64,000 nucleotides of DNA from Rhodoferax sp. AJA081-3 (GTDB lineage: Bacteria; Pseudomonadota; Gammaproteobacteria; Burkholderiales; Burkholderiaceae_C). The notes below the pieces were generated by a model. That model was not told the origin of the DNA, did no database searches, and saw nothing but the letters and a program-made list of their open reading frames with translations. Where the stretch lies: positions 1,240,001 through 1,304,000 of the forward strand of contig NZ_CP059068.1 in assembly GCF_017798165.1 (NCBI RefSeq). The letters are read 5' to 3'. Shown piece by piece: positions 18,160 through 27,134 of the stretch. A program made the position numbers and the translations under genes. How positions within the stretch are numbered: the first letter of the stretch is position 1; each line of letters starts with the position of its first letter.

Positions 18160-20730
18160 TCAGGGAATGGGCGCGGGCCGACCAAACAGGTAACCCTGAA
18201 AATACTTGCAACCCAACAAGACCAAGGCATCACGCTGCGCCTCGGTTTCCACCCCCTCTGCAATAACCTGCAGTTGGAGACTGTCACCCAACGTGATGAT
18301 GGCGCGAACAATACTGGCGCTGGAGTGGTCCGACAGCAAGTCATGCACAAAGGACCGGTCAATTTTGAGCTGGTCCAACGGCAGACGCTTGAGCACATTC
18401 AGCGATGAATACCCTGTGCCAAAGTCGTCCAGGGCAATGCGCACGCCCAATGCCTTGAGTGCATCCATTTTCTGCACCACGCCACCCAGGTCATCAATCA
18501 GCTGGCTCTCGGTGAGCTCCAGTTCCAGGCGCTGCGGGTTGGCGCCTGTGGACAGCAAGATGGACTGAACGTCGGCCACAAAGTCACCTTGGCGGAATTG
18601 ACGGGCGCTGAGGTTGACAGCAACCGACAGCATGGCTGTGTCCTCTTGTGCCGACCACCGCACGAGCTGGGTACAGGCGGTCTCCAGAATCCATCGGCCT
18701 AGCGACAAAATCAGACCTGAGCTTTCGGCTATGGGAATGAACTCAGCAGGCGACACCAGGCCACGCACCGGGTGCTGCCAGCGCACCAGGGCTTCCACAC
18801 CCAAAGTCTGCCCCTGCTGGTTCACCTGCGGCTGGTAATACAGCAGGAACTGCTGCTTGTCCAACGCACGGTGCAAATCGGTTTCCAGCGCAGTCCGCGC
18901 GCTGACCTGCTCCTGCATCTGCGGGTTGAAGAAGCGTACGGTATTGCGTCCATCCGCCTTGGCCTGGTACATGGCCAGGTCGGCCTGTTTGAGCAATTCG
19001 TCTTGGTCAACGTCCGCGCCACCGAACAACGCCACGCCTATGCTGACGGAGGTCTGGTAGCGGTGGTTGTCCAGCACATAGGATTCGCTGAGCCTGCGCA
19101 AAATCTTCTGTGCCAGGTGTTGGGCGTGCACAGCGGCCGCATCGGCTGTGGGGCCTAGCCCCTCGACCATGGCAACAAACTCGTCCCCGCCCTGGCGCGC
19201 CAGAGTGTCCTGAGCACGTGTGCAGGCCGAAAGCCTTGCGGCGATCTCACACAGCAACAGGTCTCCCGTGCTGTGGCCCAGGGTGTCATTCAAATCCTTG
19301 AAATTGTCCACATCAATGAACAACAGTGCGCCAAACCCGTGGTCACGCACCTGCACTGCCAGCGCCTGTTGTAACCGCTCCATCAAGAGACGCCGATTGG
19401 GTAGGCGGGTCAATGGGTCATAAAACGCGAGTTGGTGGATGGCGCGCTCAGCCTCCTTGTGTTTGGAGATATCGGTAGAAATGCCACACAGTGCATACAC
19501 CGAACCGTCGGGCCGCCGCAGAGGCAGCTTGATGGAGAGGTAGGTTTGCTCTGGGCCGCCATCTGCCCCGCGGTTGATCTCCTCCTCCTCCACCCGCTCA
19601 CCCTGGCGGACAACGCGCAGATCGTTGACCCGCAACTTGGCAACCGTAGGGGCATCAAAAAAACGCTCATCGGTTTGCCCCACGACCTGGTCTGCAGTAG
19701 CACCAAACAGCTCACAAACCTTGCGGTTGGCGTACTGGTAACGCAAGGCCGTGTCCTTGATGTAGATGTAGGCGTCCACGCCGTCCAAAATGGTGTTCAG
19801 CCTATCCTCGCTGGCGCGCAAACTCCGGGTCTTTTCGGCCACCTCGCGCCGCAACAGCCAGGACGCACCCAGTGCAAGTGCCAACACCCCCCCAAGACCT
19901 CCCAAAGCCCACCACACTGCCCTAGGGACCATGGTTTGGGGGCGCACTTCCATCCAGCGCTTGAGCACCACAAAATAGTGTGACTGCGGATCGGCCTGCC
20001 AAGCATGCAGGTGGGACTCTATGGTTGCAATCAGGTCTGCATTTTTACCCTTGCCCGTGGCGAAGAACAACTGCGCGGGCTGGAACAGTATGGGTGTCGA
20101 TGCCAGCTTGAAACGCGGCGCCTGCAAGTCGCCAAAAAACCGGTTGGCCACTGCAGCATCCAGCGTGCCGCGGGCAGTGAGAGCGAAGGCATCCTGCAAG
20201 CTGTTCACTGGCACCAATTCCGCCTGCAAGCCGAAACCTTCCAGCAGGTTGCGCAGATACGCCTCCTGCACCGACCCTTTCAACACCCCTATTCGCAGGC
20301 TCTTCAGGTCCAACGCTGAGCGGATGTTGAGGTCCGAGCGGGCGTAGATTTGTGACCATGCCAGCAGCGCGGGCGTGACGTGGAAGTCAAACAGCGTGGC
20401 ACGCTCGGGTGTGGATGCAACATCGGGCATCAAGTCAATGTGGCCGCTACGAAGGCCGTCCAGGCAAGCCTGCCATTCGCACGGAACGGGCACCAGTTTC
20501 CAGTTGTGCTGGCGCGCCATCTCACGCGCCAAATCCCCAAAAATGCCCGAGGGCTGTTGTTGATCGTCGAGGAAGATTTTGGGTTCGTTCTGGTACACAC
20601 CCATGCGCACCTCACGCGGGTTGTCCGCGTGTGCCACGCCAGCAAACCCCAACAGGCTGATCCACACGAAGATTGCCAGCAGACAACGGTGCCGTGGCAC
20701 GACAATCCAACGTGCCCGGGCCAGACGCAT
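18160..20730 (-). CDS. Periplasmic-binding-domain / PAS / GGDEF / EAL signalling protein
   Basis: This 856-residue inner-membrane protein would make and break cyclic di-GMP. From the N-terminus: a signal segment, an SBP_bac_3 sensor (NPREVRMGVYQNEPKIF onward), a membrane helix (about 270-295), a PAS domain, a GGDEF domain with intact GGDEF near residue 513, and an EAL domain with EALVRW near 644 and DDFGTGYSSL. Both active-site motifs are intact. I prefer the ATG at 20730 because it places the signal segment at the N-terminus; an ATG at 20826 would add 32 residues with no ribosome binding site. The binding domain suggests control by a small periplasmic metabolite. Confidence 0.93.
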   Translation of the reverse strand: MRLARARWIVVPRHRCLLAIFVWISLLGFAGVAHADNPREVRMGVYQNEPKIFLDDQQQPSGIFGDLAREMARQHNWKLVPVPCEWQACLDGLRSGHIDLMPDVASTPERATLFDFHVTPALLAWSQIYARSDLNIRSALDLKSLRIGVLKGSVQEAYLRNLLEGFGLQAELVPVNSLQDAFALTARGTLDAAVANRFFGDLQAPRFKLASTPILFQPAQLFFATGKGKNADLIATIESHLHAWQADPQSHYFVVLKRWMEVRPQTMVPRAVWWALGGLGGVLALALGASWLLRREVAEKTRSLRASEDRLNTILDGVDAYIYIKDTALRYQYANRKVCELFGATADQVVGQTDERFFDAPTVAKLRVNDLRVVRQGERVEEEEINRGADGGPEQTYLSIKLPLRRPDGSVYALCGISTDISKHKEAERAIHQLAFYDPLTRLPNRRLLMERLQQALAVQVRDHGFGALLFIDVDNFKDLNDTLGHSTGDLLLCEIAARLSACTRAQDTLARQGGDEFVAMVEGLGPTADAAAVHAQHLAQKILRRLSESYVLDNHRYQTSVSIGVALFGGADVDQDELLKQADLAMYQAKADGRNTVRFFNPQMQEQVSARTALETDLHRALDKQQFLLYYQPQVNQQGQTLGVEALVRWQHPVRGLVSPAEFIPIAESSGLILSLGRWILETACTQLVRWSAQEDTAMLSVAVNLSARQFRQGDFVADVQSILLSTGANPQRLELELTESQLIDDLGGVVQKMDALKALGVRIALDDFGTGYSSLNVLKRLPLDQLKIDRSFVHDLLSDHSSASIVRAIITLGDSLQLQVIAEGVETEAQRDALVLLGCKYFQGYLFGRPAPIP

Positions 20731-20951
20731 TGCGACTGGACCAACCTTATCGCTGCACTTTGGGCTCAAATTGGATCTCCATCGGAAGGCACGACGCGCG
20801 CAAGAGTGTGTCGCAGTGCCCCCCATAGCTACTTTAAATCAAGTATCGCACCAGTAACGACCACTACAGCCGCGGCCTATACTGGTCGGCTCGTTGAAAA
20901 AATGAAACCGTACACAGATTTGTCCAACAACGCCGACGAGAGTAAGGTTTT

Positions 20952-22061
20952 ATGACACCCACACCGAGTTCACTGGAGTCGCCCGAGCGCGACCAAACCG
21001 ACTCAAGCCTTCGCGAAGAACGCGAAAAAGCGGACCGGGAAATGACGGCAAGCCGCAAGGCCGTGGAAAAAGACGCCGACGCGGTTGTCGAACACGCCAG
21101 GGAAAATGCCGATGCCATCATGGTTGCGGCGCGCGAAAAAGCAGACGAGAAGGCTGATGGCACTTCTCCACTGCCAACACCATCCAGCATTGCGATAGAC
21201 CGGGAGATGGAAGACCAGGCTTTGCGCGAGGAGCGCGCTGCGGCAGACCGCAGTGTGCGCCGCGAGCGCGAAGCGCGGGCCCGCATGCTGACACGGCTTT
21301 TGCCGCTGGAACGTGACGCGACGGATCAGTACCTGTTGACCGAACGCGCCCGTTCCGACGACGCGCTGGCAACCCGCGACGATTTCCTGGGCATGGTCTC
21401 CCATGACCTGCGCGACCTGCTGAACGGGATAGTGGTGAGCTCCCAGTTCCTGGCCCAGAAGCTGGAGAAACACAGTGACAGTGCGCAGTTGCTCATCGAG
21501 ACGGCACGTATCGAACGTTACGGCACCCGCATGAACCGGCTGATTGGTGACCTGGTGGATGTTGCGAGCATCGATTCCGGCAAACTGGCCATGCATGCCG
21601 TTCCGGGCGACGTTGCAGCGCTGGTTGCCGAAGCGGTAGATGCCCTTCAGGTCACGGCAGCAGCAAAGGGCATTACCCTGGCAGTACAACAACCGCAGGA
21701 ATCTGGCACGGCAGAATTTGACCACGACCGCCTGCTACAGGTGTTGGCAAACTTGATTGCCAATTCGATCAAGTTCACGCCCAAGGGTGGCAGTATTCGC
21801 GTGCACAGCAAACACGTAGGTGATACGTTTGAATTCTGTGTGGACGACACAGGTGAAGGCATCCCCGTGGCGATGCTGGAAGCGGTATTCGAGCGCTTCT
21901 GGCAGGTCGGCAAAAACGACCGGCGTGGGCTGGGTTTGGGTCTCTACATTTCGCGCTGCATTGTGGAGGCCCACGGTGGCAGCATCTGGGCGCAAAGCAG
22001 TGCGGGCCACGGTACACGCATGCTCTTCACGTTGCCCATCAGCACCACGCAAAACAACTGA
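20952..22061 (+). CDS. Soluble orphan sensor histidine kinase with a charged coiled-coil N-terminus
   Basis: This 369-residue protein has no membrane segment. Residues 15-140 are very rich in Glu, Arg, Ala and Asp and should form long helices or coiled coil (LREEREKADREMTASRKAVE; LREERAAADRSVRRERE). The HisKA domain follows with the phosphoacceptor His151 in VSHDLRDLLNG, where the usual Pro of the H-box is Leu. The ATPase domain has an N-box (LIANSIKFTPKGG), DDTGEGIP, FWQ and GLGLGLYI. No response regulator is adjacent, so its partner and signal are unknown. It is divergent from the GGDEF/EAL gene. Confidence 0.92.
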   Translation: MTPTPSSLESPERDQTDSSLREEREKADREMTASRKAVEKDADAVVEHARENADAIMVAAREKADEKADGTSPLPTPSSIAIDREMEDQALREERAAADRSVRREREARARMLTRLLPLERDATDQYLLTERARSDDALATRDDFLGMVSHDLRDLLNGIVVSSQFLAQKLEKHSDSAQLLIETARIERYGTRMNRLIGDLVDVASIDSGKLAMHAVPGDVAALVAEAVDALQVTAAAKGITLAVQQPQESGTAEFDHDRLLQVLANLIANSIKFTPKGGSIRVHSKHVGDTFEFCVDDTGEGIPVAMLEAVFERFWQVGKNDRRGLGLGLYISRCIVEAHGGSIWAQSSAGHGTRMLFTLPISTTQNN

Positions 22062-22271
22062 CGCCTTGCCGCGTTTGGACAGCAGCTGGCGGCACTCGCC
22101 AGCGGCGACCGTTACCTATCGCACGCAAAGTCAATCGGGCGTGATCCGAATGGATGTGCTTTCTTCCAAATAACTGTGGCTCAGCGCACCGAGCCATCAG
22201 TTACAAAAAAATAAGCTCGCCGCGAGTGATGGATTTTCATCACCCACGTCTCATCCTTCTAGGAGCTCTCT

Positions 22272-22925
22272 ATGAAACTTACGACACAACTGACGGCGCT
22301 TGCGCTCGCCCTGACGGGTGCCATCGGCGGCGCACAAGCGACGGTACTGATCATCGACACACCCACCACCTCGGTGGATGTCAGCGGCTCGTTCTTCGGA
22401 GGTACCCTGGTCGCTTCCGCCATCACAGACATCAGCAATCTGAGCTACCAAGGTATTGCACGCACAGCGGTATATGACACGGGCACGGGCCTGGACTTTT
22501 ATTACCAGTTTTCCAACGCGTCGACGTCTAAAAATGGCGTGGAGCGATTCACAGGTTGGGATTTCAGTGCGCTGGGCAGTGGCGCGGTAAGCGTATTCCA
22601 AACCAATGCGGCCTTTGGCGCATTTACCTCCGGCACCGAGCCTTCGGACTATGCGGACCGCACGGCACTGGGCGTGATCGGTTTCAACTTCGTGGCGGAT
22701 GCCGGATCCAAAATCAACCCAGGCAAAACCAGTTTTGTTCAAGTGATTCGCACCAACGCACGCCACTACCAACCCGGCAACTTCGGTCTGCTCAACGGCA
22801 TTGGCGACAACGCGCCCGGTTTCGCTGTTTCTGCCGTGCCAGAACCAGAAAGCTACGCCATGATGTTGGCCGGTCTGTGTCTGATGGGGACTATCGCGCG
22901 CCGCCGCAAGTCCAAGCAAGCCTAG
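22272..22925 (+). CDS. PEP-CTERM sorting-domain protein
   Basis: This 217-residue exported protein has a Sec signal peptide (MKLTTQLTALALALTGAIGG, cleavage near AQA-T). A Ser/Thr/Asn-rich body follows, then the PEP-CTERM signal: VPEPESYAMMLAGL, a short helix and the basic tail RRRKSK. Such proteins are cut and processed by exosortase (EpsH) and end up in exopolysaccharide or biofilm matrix. No exosortase gene is in the window. AGGAG precedes the ATG. The function of the body is unknown. Confidence 0.92.
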   Translation: MKLTTQLTALALALTGAIGGAQATVLIIDTPTTSVDVSGSFFGGTLVASAITDISNLSYQGIARTAVYDTGTGLDFYYQFSNASTSKNGVERFTGWDFSALGSGAVSVFQTNAAFGAFTSGTEPSDYADRTALGVIGFNFVADAGSKINPGKTSFVQVIRTNARHYQPGNFGLLNGIGDNAPGFAVSAVPEPESYAMMLAGLCLMGTIARRRKSKQA

Positions 22926-22940
22926 CATTGCTGCTTTGGG

Positions 22941-23735
22941 TTAGGCGGAGGCTGCTGGGTGTTGGTCAAACCGCTGCCTCCGTGACGCGACCACCGTGAA
23001 CATCGGAACCTGTGCGTTCTGGTGCTCACACTTTTGTGCGTGGTATGAAACGCGGGCTTCTGAGAAGCCCAGCAGTTCCAACGCTGACACGATGAACTGT
23101 GGCGAAAACTGCCACCAGGTATCAAACTGCCGGATCGAAGGGTTCGGCATGAAACGGCAAACAGGCTCGGGGCCGAGGGCCGCGTTGTAGTTATCCACCA
23201 CCACCATCGTTTGCGTCACCCGCCGCGACAGGCTCTCCAGCAGCGAGAAAGGGGAGCGGGTGTGGAGCAAAACACAAGCCAAAACGCCTACGTCATGGTC
23301 ACCCATTTCGCTGGGGATGTTGCAAGGGTCGGCCTCGAACAATTTCGCTTGTGAGCGATGCAATGCGTGGCAATACCAGAAGGAATTTCTGATCCGCTCA
23401 ATGTGATTTGCAAATTCGACGCGCACCGCGTCGGCATCAACGCCTGGAAACGGAACCGTATCCCATAAATGGGACATCGAGGGTTCCAGACAACTGACCG
23501 TTGCACCCGCTTGCTCCATGTGGAATGACAGGAAACCGCTGGCCGGGCCAATCTCAAGCACGTTACGGCCATTGAAATCCACGTGTCCCAGATAGGTATC
23601 TGGCGAAGGACGCAAATCCCACTGGCCGATGACTTCACCCGTCGGCAAGATCTGGGAGTGGTAGAAGTCGCAGTCGCCCAGTTGCGGATAACGCGGCGGC
23701 ACGTGTCGACAGATAGACGGGGTTGGTAGCTGCAT
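22941..23735 (-). CDS. Class I SAM-dependent methyltransferase
   Basis: This 264-residue protein has the SAM-binding motif NVLEIGPASGFLSFHME, an acidic motif II (VSCLEPSM) and a DVGVLACVLLHTRSPF motif IV. The pattern resembles tRNA uridine carboxymethyl/methyl transferases of the CmoB-like fold and small-molecule methyltransferases; the substrate is unassigned. I chose the ATG at 23735 because an earlier start would run into the upstream dehydrogenase gene, whose stop lies at 23755. It converges with the PEP-CTERM gene, leaving only 15 bases between them. Confidence 0.85.
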   Translation of the reverse strand: MQLPTPSICRHVPPRYPQLGDCDFYHSQILPTGEVIGQWDLRPSPDTYLGHVDFNGRNVLEIGPASGFLSFHMEQAGATVSCLEPSMSHLWDTVPFPGVDADAVRVEFANHIERIRNSFWYCHALHRSQAKLFEADPCNIPSEMGDHDVGVLACVLLHTRSPFSLLESLSRRVTQTMVVVDNYNAALGPEPVCRFMPNPSIRQFDTWWQFSPQFIVSALELLGFSEARVSYHAQKCEHQNAQVPMFTVVASRRQRFDQHPAASA

Positions 23736-23754
23736 GGTGGAGACAGTGTGCTGT

Positions 23755-24687
23755 TCAAACTGGCGAGACCGGCGCCTCACCGGCAAGGTGGCGGCGGGCA
23801 TTCTCCACGAAGCGGTCTACCGAGGCCTGAACGGCCTCTGGTGACCAGCCGGCCACATGGGGCGTGAGCACCACAGAGTCGAGATCCAGCAGGTCGGCCG
23901 GCGGCGCGGGCTCACTCTCATACACATCCAGACCTGCGCCTGCCAGGCGTCCCTCGCGCAGCGCCTGGGCCAATGCAGCGGTGTCGATGACGCTGCCCCG
24001 CGCGATATTGACCACGTAACCACGCGGCCCCAGGGCATCCAGCACTTGGGCGTTGACGAGGTGCTGCGTGCCCTGGCCGCCCGGTGTGGCCACCAGCAAA
24101 AAGTCTGCCCATGCGGCCAACGACACCACATCGTCAAAGTAGCGGTAGGGCACGTCAGTGCGCACGCTGCGGCTGTGGTAGCCCACCTGCAGGTCAAAGC
24201 CCAGCGCGCGCCGCGCAATCTTCTTGCCAATGGCGCCCAGGCCCACAATGCCCAGACGTTTGTGCGAGACATTGGGCGACAAAGGCAGGGCCGTGCGCCA
24301 CACGCCTGCCCGGGTGAGGGTGTCGAGCTTGGGGATGCCACGCACCGCAGCGATCAGCAGGCCCATGGCATGGTCGGCCACACAGTCGTCATTAGTGCCC
24401 GCACCATTGGCCACCACGATGCCGCGGGCCTTGGCATGGGCGACGGCTATGTTTTCATAACCCGCGCCCAGTGCACACACCAGCGTCAGTGCGGGCAACC
24501 CATCCATCTGCACAGCCGAGAGGCCAACGGACCCTATGGTGAGCACCACCCGAACGCGTGCCCCGTGCGCAGCTATTGCCTCCGGGTGCCCCGCTGCATC
24601 CGGCGCATAGACCAGATCGAAGGTCTCGGAGAGTTGGGTGCGGTGTTCTGGTGTGAGAAATGAGAGGGCAAGCAGGACTGGTTTCAT
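23755..24687 (-). CDS. D-isomer-specific 2-hydroxyacid dehydrogenase
   Basis: This 310-residue cytoplasmic enzyme should reduce 2-oxoacids such as glyoxylate or hydroxypyruvate with NAD(P)H. The Rossmann motif is GLGAIGKKIARR. The catalytic Arg lies in NIARGSVIDT, the Glu in YESEPAPP and the His in VLTPHVAGWS. The ATG at 24687 begins the conserved domain. The methyltransferase lies 19 bases downstream on the same strand, so the two may be co-transcribed. Confidence 0.93.
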   Translation of the reverse strand: MKPVLLALSFLTPEHRTQLSETFDLVYAPDAAGHPEAIAAHGARVRVVLTIGSVGLSAVQMDGLPALTLVCALGAGYENIAVAHAKARGIVVANGAGTNDDCVADHAMGLLIAAVRGIPKLDTLTRAGVWRTALPLSPNVSHKRLGIVGLGAIGKKIARRALGFDLQVGYHSRSVRTDVPYRYFDDVVSLAAWADFLLVATPGGQGTQHLVNAQVLDALGPRGYVVNIARGSVIDTAALAQALREGRLAGAGLDVYESEPAPPADLLDLDSVVLTPHVAGWSPEAVQASVDRFVENARRHLAGEAPVSPV

Positions 24688-24885
24688 GGTGAAACGGATG
24701 GGGTGTTCAAAGGCATGGGCGCCAAGTATGGCATGTGGCTTGGCTGTTACCAACCGTTACCCAATAGACCCACCGAAGGCCTGGCGCAACAGACTTCGTG
24801 GCTGAGAATGTGTGGGCCTTGCGACCCTTGGTGAAACCCCAGCGCAATGCCAAGACTTCCACGATATTGAAGGCTGACCAAAACC

Positions 24886-25344
24886 ATGAAGAAGACCATC
24901 ACAACCCTGCTGCTGTTGGCAACACTGGTGGGTACCGCCCACGCTCAGGTACGCAAATGCATACTGCCGGATGGCAAGGTAACCTACAGCGATGTCTTGT
25001 GCAACAAAGACGTCGCGAAGCAGGCCGATGTCAACCTGAAAGCCAACACAGTGGACACATCACCTGCGCGTGCGGAAGCGCGTAAATTCGCCATGGACAG
25101 GCTTGTAGCCCTGGCCCGGCAGCGGGAACCCAACCGCTGCAAGTTCACTGTGGAGCCCAGCGTCCAGGGCGATGGGCAACAACTTGCCGAAGCCGCAACC
25201 TATGAATGCTTCGCCAACATCGTGGCCGAGCAAACAGGCCACCCCCTACGCAATGAGGCGTTCGAGCGCTGGTTCGAGAACCAGCAACTGGCCGAAGGCA
25301 AGCGCAGTGCCAGCGGCAAACCGGGGACAGATCGATCGTCGTAG
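24886..25344 (+). CDS. Secreted DUF4124 domain protein
   Basis: This 152-residue protein has a clear signal peptide (MKKTITTLLLLATLVGTAHA) and then the DUF4124 pattern VRKCILPDGKVTYSDVLC, whose two cysteines probably form a disulfide. The remainder is a helical region with further cysteines at RCKF and YECF. The family is periplasmic and widespread in beta- and gammaproteobacteria, with no known activity. It is monocistronic. Confidence 0.88.
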   Translation: MKKTITTLLLLATLVGTAHAQVRKCILPDGKVTYSDVLCNKDVAKQADVNLKANTVDTSPARAEARKFAMDRLVALARQREPNRCKFTVEPSVQGDGQQLAEAATYECFANIVAEQTGHPLRNEAFERWFENQQLAEGKRSASGKPGTDRSS

Positions 25345-25403
25345 TACTGAGCCGGGCTGTGCGACAGGCTGTTCAGCGCACACCCTCCACCCGCGAGTAC
25401 CGC

Positions 25404-26951
25404 TCAGCCCACACGGCGAATTTCAATCTGGCTTCGTTTCGGTTTGCTCAGCACATATTCCTGGTGGTGCAAAGACTTGCCCCAGAATGCCTCCAGTGTT
25501 GGCCCACTGGCCGTGCGTTTGTCCTTGAAGAAGAACTGAAACACTTCCCGAAACCAGACACGCCTACCCATCCGCGTGTACCAGCGCATCGCCCAAGCCA
25601 CATCACGGTCGCGGCTGAACAGAGTACGGACCAACGCTTTGGGCCGCATTTGCAAAATCATTTCAATCGACTTGACCCATAACAGCACGCGCCAGGGGGG
25701 CACCTTTTTAGTCTCCAGCACCTGGTGTTTGTAATCCCACTTGCGGGTATCGGTCTGGATCACGCGGCGTGTGGATACGGTGGGAAAGTAAGGTGTCCAC
25801 CGGTGCGGCGTGACATACAGCATCTGGATTTGATCAGGGTCATAACGCAACAGATGGCGCATCGAACGCCAGTAATCGATGTCGGTCTCTTCTTCAAACC
25901 CGACAACGTAAGTTGCCATGGAAATGATGCCATGCTGGCGTAGCAAGGCAATGGCCTGTTGGTCTTCGCTGGTGCTGGCACCTTTCTTGATGGTTTTGAG
26001 TGTCGCCTCGTCATAACTTTCAATGCCGAGCAAAAAGCGAATCACGCCCGCCTTTTTGTACAGATGCAAAATGTCCGCGTCGCGCACAATATCGCCAGCC
26101 CGTGTTGAGCCAACCAGGATCAGGTTCACGTCTTCGGCAATCAAGGCTTCCAGAAATGCCTTCCAGGCCTTGCGCGAACCGGTTGGCAATTCATCGGCAA
26201 AATTGATCAGCTCCACACCGTGTTCGCGCGCCAAATGTGCCATTTCCTTGGCAAATTTGACCGGGTCACGGTGACGCCATTGCGTCCAGAAGCCGCGCTG
26301 GCCGCAGTAGCTGCACAGATAAGGGCAGCCGCGTGAAAACTGCACCACCACCGCACGCTTGCCGCCCCAGTAGGAATAACGTGCATGGTCAATCAATTCC
26401 CAACCGACGCGGTAATCATCCAGATTGCGAATCATTGCCGCGGCGGGGGTGGCAAACACGCTGCCGTGCTGCCGGTAGGCGATGCCATCGACTTCCGATA
26501 AATCACCACCGGCTTGCAGCACTTTCATCAGCTCGCAGGCTGTGTGCTCGCCTTCACCGCGGACCACAATGTCAAACGCGGCGCACTCGTTCAACACATC
26601 TTCAAAGTGGTAAGTGGGGAACACACCACCGTACACAATAAGCAGGTCCGGCAGTGCGGCTTTGAGCATGTGGCACAGCTGCACCACGATGACATGCACG
26701 GAAGTGGAGCCGGAGTGCCCGATCAAAACAAAGTCCGGCGCCATACGCTGGCATTGCACAACAATTTCTTCCAGCGGCATGGGGCCAAATTCGGCGTCTA
26801 ACAATTGCACGGCAAAGCCAGCGTCTAACAGCGGGCCGCCTATGGCCAGCAGGCCTAGCGGTGGTAATTGTTCTCGCGGAACCCGGCTACCGATGGCGGT
26901 ATGCGGTGGGTTGATCAGCAAAACCCGGTTGCGAAGATTCTGAACACGCAT
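25404..26951 (-). CDS. B12-binding radical SAM protein, BchE-like
   Basis: This 515-residue protein has an N-terminal cobalamin-binding-type Rossmann domain (VLLINPPHTAIGSR, DAEFGPMPL, IGHSGSTSVH, YGGVFPTYH). A radical SAM barrel follows with the cluster motif SRGCPYLCSYCGQRGFW. The layout and the GHSGSTS and QWRHRDP segments resemble proteins annotated as anaerobic Mg-protoporphyrin monomethyl ester cyclase (BchE) and its relatives. No other bacteriochlorophyll genes are nearby, so that specific reaction is not supported by context. The ATG at 26951 has AAGGAAAG upstream, which decides it over 26966. The acyltransferase gene upstream reads the same way. Confidence 0.85.
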   Translation of the reverse strand: MRVQNLRNRVLLINPPHTAIGSRVPREQLPPLGLLAIGGPLLDAGFAVQLLDAEFGPMPLEEIVVQCQRMAPDFVLIGHSGSTSVHVIVVQLCHMLKAALPDLLIVYGGVFPTYHFEDVLNECAAFDIVVRGEGEHTACELMKVLQAGGDLSEVDGIAYRQHGSVFATPAAAMIRNLDDYRVGWELIDHARYSYWGGKRAVVVQFSRGCPYLCSYCGQRGFWTQWRHRDPVKFAKEMAHLAREHGVELINFADELPTGSRKAWKAFLEALIAEDVNLILVGSTRAGDIVRDADILHLYKKAGVIRFLLGIESYDEATLKTIKKGASTSEDQQAIALLRQHGIISMATYVVGFEEETDIDYWRSMRHLLRYDPDQIQMLYVTPHRWTPYFPTVSTRRVIQTDTRKWDYKHQVLETKKVPPWRVLLWVKSIEMILQMRPKALVRTLFSRDRDVAWAMRWYTRMGRRVWFREVFQFFFKDKRTASGPTLEAFWGKSLHHQEYVLSKPKRSQIEIRRVG

Positions 26952-27134
26952 CAATCTTTCCTTCATTCTGTTGCATTGCCGTGCAGCGTAGCTACGGTGT
27001 TGGCAGGCTTGATGAAGTCAATGTGCGTTTTGTGTGATGCGTGTTCCTGGCAGACTAAGGCGCGTGATCGTAGTTATCGTCCATGCTGTGGTCGCGGATG
27101 CGGGCCATTTCGCCAAGAGAGACGGGGTGTATGG

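Noticed and set aside
20821..20850. CATAGCTACTTTAAATCAAGTATCGC, and a similar CATAGCTACCTTGAACGATAAC at 28308, as further repeat copies
   Set aside because: They resemble only the stem part of the dispersed repeat and lack the GGGGGCTA end, so they may be chance or old fragments.
22062..22271. A sigma-54 promoter for the PEP-CTERM gene
   Set aside because: No TGGCAC-N5-TTGC match could be found in the gap; only the ribosome binding site is clear.
25319..25340. CGGGGACAGATCGATCG as another GGGACAG palindrome
   Set aside because: No matching CTGTCCC arm nearby; it is inside the DUF4124 coding end.
27055..27134. A minus-strand tail reading GEMARIRDHSMDDNYDHAP before a stop, as a gene remnant
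   Set aside because: Too short, without a start or a family I recognise.
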